This document shows positions 8,406 to 15,614 of a stretch of DNA of 27,272 bases, in pieces. Below the pieces are notes generated by a model. The model was not told the DNA's origin. It was given only the letters and a program-made list of their open reading frames with translations, and made no database searches. Source of the DNA: Gammaproteobacteria bacterium. Its GTDB lineage: Bacteria > Pseudomonadota > Gammaproteobacteria > SZUA-229. The position numbers and the translations under genes were made by a program. Position 1 is the first letter of the stretch; every line of letters starts with the position of its first letter. The DNA lies in contig JAESSQ010000151.1 of assembly GCA_016764035.1 (NCBI GenBank), positions 1 through 27,272 of the forward strand. The letters run 5' to 3'.

Positions 8406-8499
8406 CATTTCTACTGTCATCTCGACCAACGAGAGAGATCTTGCACGGTTACGATATTAAGATCTCTCTCGTTGGTCGAGATGACAATAACTAGAAATG
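8406..8499. repeat. Long perfect hairpin repeat (28-bp stem plus 8-bp outer stem)
   Basis: The left arm 8415-8442 begins TGTCATCTCGACC, and its exact reverse complement is at 8459-8486, separated by a 16-base loop. Outside this, CATTTCTA (8406-8413) pairs with TAGAAATG (8492-8499) across a small asymmetric bulge. That gives 36 paired bases in all. The core resembles TGTCATctCGACC...GAGAGATCTT hairpin repeats that I recall from intergenic regions of many bacterial genomes, so it is probably a dispersed palindromic or MITE-like element. It can also fold in RNA and may stop transcription from fbp, although no T-run follows. Confidence 0.85.
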
Positions 8500-8592
8500 C
8501 GTTTTGAGTTAAGCCAATGTTATAAAAATCAGGTTTAACTATATTTGAATATATAATAAAAAGTCATAGACTCTCTAATCTGAAGTCGGATA

Positions 8593-8607
8593 AACAATAG
8601 TATTGTT
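8593..8607. promoter_or_regulatory. 15-bp palindrome overlapping the leader of the transporter gene
   Basis: AACAATA-G-TATTGTT forms a perfect 7-bp inverted repeat around one central base, ending 6 bases before the ATG at 8614. No Shine-Dalgarno sequence is visible there, so the palindrome occupies the place where the ribosome would bind. It could be an operator or a weak translational hairpin. AT-richness makes chance occurrence fairly likely. Confidence 0.3.
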
Positions 8608-8613
8608 AATAAT

Positions 8614-10824
8614 ATGATTACAGATAATCGTCAGGCAGTTTCCGTATTAACCATGAGCACGATGGCCTTTTCGGCCTGTTTTGCTGTATGGGTTATTTTT
8701 TCTATTATCGGTATCCCGATAAAAGCGTTACTTAATCTCAGTGATACGCAATTTGGTTTATTAATCGCCACACCTATATTAAGTGGTGCCCTGTTGCGAT
8801 TGCCAGTCGGTATATTGACCGACCGTTACGGTGGTCGAGGGGTCTTTGCAATCCTACTGCTTTGTATCATTCCACCCCTGTATATGATTGGTTCGGCTAC
8901 TGAATATTGGCAATTTCTTGTCTTAGGTCTGTTCGTCGGTGTCGCGGGTTCATCGTTTGCCGTTGGTGTCACCTACACCGCAAAATGGTTTCCACCTGCG
9001 CGTCGTGGTCTGGCAATGGGTATATTTGGTGCCGGTAATGCCGGTGCCGCGTTGACCAATTTTGCAGCGCCGGCGCTACTGGTGGCATGGGGTTGGCAAT
9101 CCGTCCCTAAAGTTTATGCTGTTGCCATGATTGTGGTGGTCATTGTTTTTTGGTTGTTTTCCTATGATGACCCTTCACATCGAAGTGCGAGCAATGTAAG
9201 TCTTAAAGAGCAGCTAGTATTATTACGTGACCCCAAGATCTGGAAGTATTGCCAGTATTATTCACTGGTATTTGGTGGTTTCGTGGGTTTGTCTTTATGG
9301 ATTACTCAATACTATGTTAATGAGTATCAACTGGATCTGACTACAGCGGCACTGTTAGCGAGTATCTTTGTGTTGCCATCGGGTGTTGTCAGAGCACTGG
9401 GTGGTTGGTTATCTGATCGTTATGGTGCTTATATCGTTACCTGGGGTGTGATGTGGGTGAGTTGGGTGTGTTTATTTTTACTGGCATATCCGCAAACAGT
9501 TATGAGTATTAAAGTTATCTCAGGTGAAGACTGGAATTTTGGTGTCGGTCTTAATATTTGGGTATTTACGGCTGTGTTATTCGTGCTGGGTATTTCCTGG
9601 GGTTTGGGTAAAGCTTCTGTCTTTAAAGGGCTTGCTGATGAATACCCGGATAATCTCGGCCTGGCGTCCGGTATCGTCGGGCTGGCCGGCGGCGTTGGTG
9701 GTTTTTTACTGCCCATAATGTTTGGTGTACTGATTGACCTTACCCGGATTAATTCCAGTGTCTTTATGTTGCTCTACGGTGCAACCAGTGTCTCATTAGT
9801 TTTGGTGTATTTCACCTTTGGTCGTGAACATCAATCAGAAGTTATTCAACATGCTAAAGATAAAGTAGAAGGTGATGCGTTATTGCAATCGATGGCAGAT
9901 ATGGTCGCGGTGCAGCGTGAGACGCTAAAGCAGACGATTGTGCCCACTATTAAATCCTGTGCGCAACAATTGTCACCGGTGATGAAAAATCAGGCGGCAT
10001 TAGAAGACAAGTTAGAAGGCTTAATATCGACACTGGACGATTATAATTGCATTTATGTTTTGGATGTTAATGGTGTTCAGCTTACTGCAAATATGTCGAA
10101 ACAGGGACGTGATGATAATCAATTAGGGCGTGATCGCTCACATCGTCCTTATATGGAAGGTATGTTTGATGGACGGAGCTTTAAACTGTCTAAAAGTTAT
10201 ATTAGTCGCAACCAACGGCGACCATCACTCACTGCAATACATGCGGTGAGAGGTAATGTTGATGAGCTGGTTGGCTTTATCGGGGTGGATTATGACCTGC
10301 GTAGTTTGCCTCGTCCTGATGACGCGCCACAAGAATTGGCTGATCTGTCGCAGATAAAAGATGAGCATGCGTTACAACATACACTGATTGAACCTCAGCG
10401 AGTGCAAAGCCGTTTGGACGATAATGTTGATGCCGTAATGAGCTTAATGGAAACGCTTATCCTTAAGCACGGTGTTTTCCACAGTAAGCTTCATTTTTCC
10501 AGTAGTCGAGCGACCCTGTGGCATGTTGATAAACCTCGTAGTTATGATGTTTTAACAATGACTGAATTGATCGACCATGATGCTTGTCAGTCCTACTCCC
10601 AGCAACTGTATGATAAAGCAGCAACGGTGCCTTCGCAGGATATTAAAAAAATATTTGAAAAGTTTAAGCAATTACGTGTTGAAGATGAAACAATCTATCT
10701 GCGATCAGGTTCGATAAATATTGTTAACGGTATGGTGGGCTTAAGCTTTTCCTGTGACGGTTCGTATTTCATGAGCTATCAGGCGTTTTTAGAAAAAGAT
10801 CATGAGTTCTGGTTTGGTGCTTGA
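8614..10824 (+). CDS. NarK-type nitrate/nitrite MFS transporter fused to a C-terminal Cache/PDC-like domain
   Basis: Residues 1-405 form a 12-helix major facilitator of the nitrate/nitrite porter family. They show LRLPVGILTDRYGGR (61-75) and VVRALGGWLSDRYG (258-271), whose Arg62 and Arg260 fit the two substrate-binding arginines of NarK. AGNAG (140-144) and the Gly-rich GLAGGVGGF stretch (356-364) fit the nitrate signatures. Residues 406-736 are extra: a helical linker (about 406-475), then a PDC/Cache-like fold (about 476-566; YVLDVNGV, GRDRSHRPYM, GFIGVDYDL), then about 165 unrecognised residues. NarK proteins normally end near 400-460. With 12 helices the tail should be cytoplasmic, unusual for Cache domains. 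The likely role is nitrate or nitrite movement gated by or coupled to ligand sensing; the substrate is not proven. No nitrate reductase genes lie nearby. Confidence 0.85.
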   Translation: MITDNRQAVSVLTMSTMAFSACFAVWVIFSIIGIPIKALLNLSDTQFGLLIATPILSGALLRLPVGILTDRYGGRGVFAILLLCIIPPLYMIGSATEYWQFLVLGLFVGVAGSSFAVGVTYTAKWFPPARRGLAMGIFGAGNAGAALTNFAAPALLVAWGWQSVPKVYAVAMIVVVIVFWLFSYDDPSHRSASNVSLKEQLVLLRDPKIWKYCQYYSLVFGGFVGLSLWITQYYVNEYQLDLTTAALLASIFVLPSGVVRALGGWLSDRYGAYIVTWGVMWVSWVCLFLLAYPQTVMSIKVISGEDWNFGVGLNIWVFTAVLFVLGISWGLGKASVFKGLADEYPDNLGLASGIVGLAGGVGGFLLPIMFGVLIDLTRINSSVFMLLYGATSVSLVLVYFTFGREHQSEVIQHAKDKVEGDALLQSMADMVAVQRETLKQTIVPTIKSCAQQLSPVMKNQAALEDKLEGLISTLDDYNCIYVLDVNGVQLTANMSKQGRDDNQLGRDRSHRPYMEGMFDGRSFKLSKSYISRNQRRPSLTAIHAVRGNVDELVGFIGVDYDLRSLPRPDDAPQELADLSQIKDEHALQHTLIEPQRVQSRLDDNVDAVMSLMETLILKHGVFHSKLHFSSSRATLWHVDKPRSYDVLTMTELIDHDACQSYSQQLYDKAATVPSQDIKKIFEKFKQLRVEDETIYLRSGSINIVNGMVGLSFSCDGSYFMSYQAFLEKDHEFWFGA

Positions 10825-10905
10825 TGTTTCGCGTAACTATCCATTTACAGTAATCAGCTAATTAATATATAACATTAACGAAATCGGTTTCACGAAAAAA
10901 ATATC

Positions 10906-11862
10906 ATGACTAATAAAGTAGTTTCCGCTGTAGAATTATTTGAACAGCTCAGTTCAATTGCAAACCCACCAAGTGAAGATGTTTTTGATGAAGTGGTAAC
11001 GCGCCAGATCGAGTTTTCGCCGTTATTACTTAACGAAATAGCGTCATTTGCAGATAAACCTGATGACATTGGTAAACGTGGTAATGATTATATTCGCCAT
11101 GTGGTGTCACTTTTTCTTCTTGCTTATCTGCGGAATAAAAGTGCATATCCGCTAATCATCAAACTGATTTCACATCCAGGTGATAAGGTCGTAAAACTTA
11201 CCGGTGAGGTTTTTACCGAAGCACTCGGGCGCATTCTGGCGTCAGTCTATGACGGTGATTTACAGCCGATAAAATCAGTCATAGAAAATGCAAATTTGGA
11301 TCCATGGATTCGCAGTGGCGCACTGGATAGTTTGATGGTGTTGTGGAAAGAAGACGTGCTCAGTCGTGATGAAGTTATCGCTTATCTAAAAGAATTAATG
11401 GAAAGTAAGCTGGAGCAGGTGCCGGGTTATGTGTGGGACAGTATTGCCTTGATTGCTTATGATCTGCATCCGGGTGAACTCGAAGATTTATTACGTCACG
11501 CCATAAGCAAACAATTGATTGCACCCATGGTATTAAATGCTAAATCACTTAAAGCTTGTCTTAAAGATGATATGAATGAAACCATTAAAAATAAGGATAA
11601 AGTTGTTGATGGTTATATTAAAGAGCCTATCAAAGAACTTACCTGGTGGTTGTACCCTGATGATGAAGCCCTGGACAAAGGCATGGAATATGCCGCGGTC
11701 GCTGTGCCGATAGCCGATAAAAAAATCGTGCCAGGCGAGCGTTCAGCGCCGATGGGTTGGCGTAACGATACCGTGGTACGTACTAATACAAAAGTTGGGC
11801 GTAACGAGCGGTGTCCTTGTGGCAGTGGCAAAAAATATAAAAAATGTTGTGGGGCTAACTGA
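10906..11862 (+). CDS. DUF1186 family protein with C-terminal SEC-C zinc motif
   Basis: A 318-residue soluble protein. Residues 1 to about 230 are helical and HEAT-repeat-like, in the style of DUF1186. The C-terminus is a SEC-C motif, CPCGSGKKYKKCC, with Cys303, Cys305, Cys314 and Cys315. This is the zinc-binding module also found at the end of SecA, which in SecA contacts SecB and ribosomes. The function is unknown; protein-protein or nucleic-acid adaptor roles are possible. It lies 81 bases after the transporter fusion, and its stop codon directly abuts the next gene, so those two are likely co-translated. No strong ribosome-binding site precedes the ATG. Confidence 0.82.
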   Translation: MTNKVVSAVELFEQLSSIANPPSEDVFDEVVTRQIEFSPLLLNEIASFADKPDDIGKRGNDYIRHVVSLFLLAYLRNKSAYPLIIKLISHPGDKVVKLTGEVFTEALGRILASVYDGDLQPIKSVIENANLDPWIRSGALDSLMVLWKEDVLSRDEVIAYLKELMESKLEQVPGYVWDSIALIAYDLHPGELEDLLRHAISKQLIAPMVLNAKSLKACLKDDMNETIKNKDKVVDGYIKEPIKELTWWLYPDDEALDKGMEYAAVAVPIADKKIVPGERSAPMGWRNDTVVRTNTKVGRNERCPCGSGKKYKKCCGAN

Positions 11863-12267
11863 ATGATAGTTACGAGAAAACTAGGCGTATTTGTCATGTT
11901 GGTGTTGCTTACCCTTAGCGTGCCAATATCTGCTTACGGAGATGTTGGCGAGCAACAAACAAAACAGAAAATGAAGCAATGTATGCAGTTGGTTGATCGG
12001 ACTGTTTTAGAAGCATTAAAAATTCGTGGTGCCAAACTTAATCAGGAACTGGTGACCTTGTGTAAGGGTGACAAGCGTAAGCGTAATACAGCACAAAATA
12101 AAGCAAGCGATTATGCCAGGGAATTACACAGCTCGCTAGACCTGGCAAATTATCGAAAATGCAGGCGATTAGTACCTGATAAAACAACCGAATTGCAGCG
12201 CTTATCAAAACAGTATTTTATTTCAGATTTACGTTTTACACATGCCTGTGATGGTCTTAAACCTTAA
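11863..12267 (+). CDS. Small secreted protein of unknown function, four cysteines
   Basis: I do not recognise this 134-residue protein. It has a convincing Sec signal peptide (basic MIVTRK, hydrophobic core 8-22, cleavage probably after AYG near residue 26). The mature part is Lys/Arg-rich and mostly helical, with four cysteines (40, 67, 100, 129) that could form two disulfides in the periplasm. The ATG directly follows the TGA of the DUF1186 gene, so translation is probably coupled to it. This coupling of a cytosolic SEC-C protein with an exported protein is the only functional hint. Confidence 0.65.
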   Translation: MIVTRKLGVFVMLVLLTLSVPISAYGDVGEQQTKQKMKQCMQLVDRTVLEALKIRGAKLNQELVTLCKGDKRKRNTAQNKASDYARELHSSLDLANYRKCRRLVPDKTTELQRLSKQYFISDLRFTHACDGLKP

Positions 12268-12349
12268 ATAGATGACCAGGGTTATACCTTCTTAGATAAT
12301 CACTTTGGCACTCACTTAAGTAATCAGTATTTCAATCGCTGTGTCTTTA

Positions 12350-12793
12350 TTATGGTTTGGCTTTGCGATCTAGCTCATGGTTTGTAAGGTAGTAAAACAA
12401 ATTGTTTGCTACGTTTGTCGAAGATATAGTAAACATTGCCGCGTCATGAATACCTGCGGCTAAACCCTTTTCATATAACGCGACTGCTTTCGTATCGTTT
12501 TTTTCAATGGCAATATCCAGTTCATCTGATTGTTCACGTATTATGTTATAAAAGTTGCCCGGTATTTTCTTGCACACAGGTTTGAAATATTTTTCGGAAA
12601 GCTGCTCACCCTGGAACCCCTGGTTAGTGAAGCCTTGTCTAAGAAAGCCGTACAGATAACCGAGGGTGAAAAGTGACGTGACGTGTGCGCTTGCTTCGGC
12701 CTCATTAGCTTTTATAGCATCGCGTATTTGTCGGTGCATCTCGTTAGCTATTTTACTGGCCGCTTTTTTGTTATTACTGAAAAAACCAAACAT
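12350..12793 (-). CDS. Conserved-looking cytosolic protein of unknown function
   Basis: An unrecognised 147-residue protein on the minus strand, convergent with the preceding gene. It starts MFGFFSNNKKAASKI; the MFGFF opening is often seen on small soluble proteins and is not a signal peptide. The rest is predicted mainly alpha-helical, with no transmembrane segment and one cysteine. Base composition and codon use match the neighbours and no longer frame competes on either strand, which supports real coding. No ribosome-binding site stands out and no function is suggested by context. Confidence 0.6.
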   Translation of the reverse strand: MFGFFSNNKKAASKIANEMHRQIRDAIKANEAEASAHVTSLFTLGYLYGFLRQGFTNQGFQGEQLSEKYFKPVCKKIPGNFYNIIREQSDELDIAIEKNDTKAVALYEKGLAAGIHDAAMFTISSTNVANNLFYYLTNHELDRKAKP

Positions 12794-13011
12794 ATAGGGT
12801 GCTCTAATGGGTTATGAAACTGATTTGTAAGTCAGATCAACGTGGAGCCGTAGAGTATCATTTTCCAGGAATTTTACCGGTGTTTATTTATTTACGTTTA
12901 AAGATTATTGTCTGTGGTTTGCGCGTTGCTAGAAAAAAACATTTAGCATATGATTAACTGACAAGATTTTCTTACATAGATTAAATGTTTATAACATTCG
13001 GAGTTACCTAA

Positions 13012-13410
13012 ATGAATTTTGTTTTTAGCATTTTTACCTTGCCTGTTTTACTTCTCATGAGTGCTTATGTTTTTGCCGAAGAGGGCGCTCCTCATCACGA
13101 TTTTCCAGTTGCTGTTGCTGGTTTTCATGATGTGATGGCGCCACTGTGGCACGCTGAATCAGGTGCGCAGCGTAACCAGAAAATTTGTAAACAATATCCG
13201 ACATTAATGATTCGCCTGAATAAAATCCGTTCAGCTGAGGTTCCACAAAACGTTGATGCAACGCAATGGCGACATGCGGTAGAAAATTTATATAAGGTAT
13301 TATCACCAATCGAGACAATATGTGTTGAAAATCGCACCCCTGAATATGCGCTGGCTAATGTACATTATGGTTTTCATGAATTGGTCAAGCTCATTGGCCA
13401 TGAGCACTAG
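13012..13410 (+). CDS. Small His-rich periplasmic protein, possible four-helix metal binder
   Basis: This 132-residue protein has a signal peptide (hydrophobic 3-20, cleavage likely after VFA at 22). The mature chain holds nine histidines in helix-like spacing (HHD at 28-30, FHDVMAPLWH at 38-47, and HYGFHELVKLIGHEH at the C-terminus) and two cysteines (59 and 104). It has no CxxCH, so it is not a standard cytochrome c. The pattern would suit a four-helix bundle binding copper, zinc or heme, but that is inference. A GGAG ribosome-binding site sits 9 bases before the ATG. The next gene starts 17 bases after its stop codon and is probably in the same operon. Confidence 0.68.
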   Translation: MNFVFSIFTLPVLLLMSAYVFAEEGAPHHDFPVAVAGFHDVMAPLWHAESGAQRNQKICKQYPTLMIRLNKIRSAEVPQNVDATQWRHAVENLYKVLSPIETICVENRTPEYALANVHYGFHELVKLIGHEH

Positions 13411-13427
13411 TTTGTAAGGTTAATACA

Positions 13428-13877
13428 ATGTTATCAAAGCATTTTAAGTCGAACAGAATTACATTATTAGCAATATTTGTTTTTATAATGCATGGTCAGA
13501 TGGCGTGGGCGGAGGATGATGTCGACTACTTACAGGTCTCTGAAGCCTTTTCTGAGTGTTCGGCATTACAGAGGACGTTAGCTGAAATTATTGTTGAAAG
13601 CGATGAAGTTCGTGCTGAAACGCTAAATAAAGCTGCGGATGAAGCCAATATCATCGCTGTCGATTTTCTGCAGGTGGGTGGTTTTAAAAAAGAGCGAGCC
13701 ACGTCACAATATGATGCACATTATAACTGGTTTCAAACCATGTTGATTATGAGCACAGATAGTTACCAGTCATTTTCTGACACGGTTAAACCCATCATTA
13801 AAAAGTGCGCAGCACTGCATCGGATTCAGTCCACACTTATTGCTGAAAGGCGTAAGCAAAAAATTAAGTCAGAATAA
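13428..13877 (+). CDS. Small secreted protein of unknown function
   Basis: I do not recognise this 149-residue protein. The N-terminus is a signal peptide (basic KSNR, hydrophobic 11-21, cleavage likely after AWA at 28). The mature part is predicted helical with two cysteines (44 and 127) near its ends, which could join the first and last helices. It follows the His-rich protein gene by 17 bases and has a weak AAGG ribosome-binding site. It is convergent with batD, whose stop codon lies 25 bases away. The pair 13012-13877 looks like a two-gene periplasmic module. Confidence 0.65.
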   Translation: MLSKHFKSNRITLLAIFVFIMHGQMAWAEDDVDYLQVSEAFSECSALQRTLAEIIVESDEVRAETLNKAADEANIIAVDFLQVGGFKKERATSQYDAHYNWFQTMLIMSTDSYQSFSDTVKPIIKKCAALHRIQSTLIAERRKQKIKSE

Positions 13878-13902
13878 ATAGTCACCGTAAGGACAGGGCC
13901 AT

Positions 13903-15606
13903 TTATTTATACATGGGTTCTAAGTCACTGAGTATCTTTTGCGCTTGCGGGTTAACATCGATAAGAAGGCTGGTTCGCCATATTTCATCGGCATTCCAGC
14001 CACTGGTGTTTGCGCTATATAGCTCTATTTCCAGTTTGCCAATTTCCGATTGCAATGGATCTTCAACACGCTGTTTTAAGGCGCCGAGACTCGTTAGCGT
14101 GTTGTCATGAAAAATTATTTTACCCCAGGCAATCAGGGCGCGTTCACATGCTGTGGCCTGAGCTGTGCTGCAGGCTTTCATCAAAGTTTTTCCGGCCTGG
14201 TACAAGGTGGCAGGTTCTTTTGATGGCGGTATGATTAATCGTTTTTTGCGTGAACGATTAATATCAGCCCACAGTAGAATAGTGCTGCCCCAGCCCATGC
14301 CGAAGAAAATACTGAGCCAGAGATAGAGCCTTTCATTTTCTGATCTGCGCGGTTTAGTGCTCACCATGTTTTCGGAAGATGCTGGTTTAGTTGTCCCTGC
14401 AGGTGCCGTTGCGGTATTTTCAGTACCCGCACCGATAACGGTAATACGCCGAGGTGGAATCGATGAAACAACGCGTTCATTGGTGACCGTGTTCCACCAT
14501 GGTATTTCGATGCTTGGCAGCGTAAACGTGCCAGGCTGCGTAGGGATGAGTACCACGCGTGTTTTTACCGAGCTGCTGATACCGGAAGAAGAAATTTTAT
14601 TACGGCTGACGGGTTTATCCGGGTAACGTTTAAGGTTTTCCACGGTGCCGATCGCTAATGCAGGCAGTTGAGCGAAGCCCAGGCCATCAACATAAACGGA
14701 ATAACTTCGCGTAATGGGTTCGCCAACATTAAACGTAGTACCACTTTCAGTCCATTCTTCCTGCAGTCGAACTTCTTTTGCTGGTAACCAGTTTTTTTGG
14801 TTAAAACTTTCAGGAATGGGATTAATTTTTATTTCTATAGGCGCAGATGATGCGTTTTTGGTAATGGCGTTATTCATTAACGGGTTGATGCTACCATCAC
14901 CGCTAGCAGCCACTTGTGCGACGGCAACGGAAGGTTCTATGTATAGCTGTCCAGTTTGTTGTGGGTATATCGCGTGTTTAATTTCCAGGACATGATAAGT
15001 TTTATCGCCACGTTTGATATCGTAGGGTTTACCGTCGTCGAGTTTTTCCTGCATCACGTTAACGCCTGATTTCTTCAGTTCACTGAAACTGGGGCGAGCG
15101 GTCTTGCGCGTGCTGAGCATGCGTTGGGTGATGATAATCTGCGAGCCGACAAAGACGGTGGTATGACTTGCTTCAAGCTCTGAAATAAAATTGCGTTTTG
15201 CTGCGTTAAGCTGTTTGCTTTGAGGTTTGATAATAAGGCTGATGCTTGGGCTGCGATCGCGACCAAACGCAATCTCAGGAATAATAAAACGACCGGCTTT
15301 ATCGGGAATCAGTTCGACTACCCAGTTATCATTGCGTGCAAATTTTCCGGTGAACATATCAAAATCATTACGTTGTGTGGTGGTGGTAATGGTGAAATCT
15401 TTTTCTAAAGGGCTGAAGTCGGGAGCACCATCGACGATGTCTATGGTTTGAAAAATTAGGTTAAAGGGTTCGTTCTCATAGAGTTCCTCAGGAATAGTAT
15501 TTACCTGAATGATTGCTGTCGCCAGTGCCAGAGCCGGTGGGCTGATACTGCAGGTCAGCCACAATATAGTGTAGAAAGCGCTTGATTTGATTGCGTTGAT
15601 TTTCAT
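13903..15606 (-). CDS. batD: BatD family protein (Bat operon, membrane-anchored)
   Basis: Last gene of the MoxR-Bat operon. The 567-residue protein has an N-terminal signal sequence (about 1-29) and a long beta-rich extracytoplasmic region with the BatD-type opening (about 30-150, containing ENEPFNL). A single transmembrane segment (about 428-446) is followed by a basic and cytoplasmic C-terminal domain. Bat proteins were named for aerotolerance in Bacteroides. With MoxR and the VWA proteins they are thought to form an inner-membrane complex for envelope stress or protein maturation; the biochemical role is not settled. It starts 8 bases after the batB/C stop codon, so it is co-transcribed. 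Confidence 0.88.
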   Translation of the reverse strand: MKINAIKSSAFYTILWLTCSISPPALALATAIIQVNTIPEELYENEPFNLIFQTIDIVDGAPDFSPLEKDFTITTTTQRNDFDMFTGKFARNDNWVVELIPDKAGRFIIPEIAFGRDRSPSISLIIKPQSKQLNAAKRNFISELEASHTTVFVGSQIIITQRMLSTRKTARPSFSELKKSGVNVMQEKLDDGKPYDIKRGDKTYHVLEIKHAIYPQQTGQLYIEPSVAVAQVAASGDGSINPLMNNAITKNASSAPIEIKINPIPESFNQKNWLPAKEVRLQEEWTESGTTFNVGEPITRSYSVYVDGLGFAQLPALAIGTVENLKRYPDKPVSRNKISSSGISSSVKTRVVLIPTQPGTFTLPSIEIPWWNTVTNERVVSSIPPRRITVIGAGTENTATAPAGTTKPASSENMVSTKPRRSENERLYLWLSIFFGMGWGSTILLWADINRSRKKRLIIPPSKEPATLYQAGKTLMKACSTAQATACERALIAWGKIIFHDNTLTSLGALKQRVEDPLQSEIGKLEIELYSANTSGWNADEIWRTSLLIDVNPQAQKILSDLEPMYK

Positions 15607-15614
15607 TAGACCTA

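Larger units (their letters stand above)
8250..8613. other. Intergenic region between fbp and the transporter fusion
   Basis: This 364-base, AT-rich gap holds no open reading frame worth calling. It contains a CATGGATGGC word (8283-8292), the large hairpin repeat at 8406-8499, and a 15-bp palindrome (8593-8607) just before the next start codon. The hairpin may end fbp transcription, and the sequence after it must carry the promoter for the downstream gene. No FNR-type TTGAT-N4-ATCAA site is visible. Confidence 0.6.

Noticed and set aside
14357..15451. Several plus-strand frames of 60-93 codons opposite batD
   Set aside because: Antisense shadows of a well-supported BatD gene; no domains or ribosome-binding sites.
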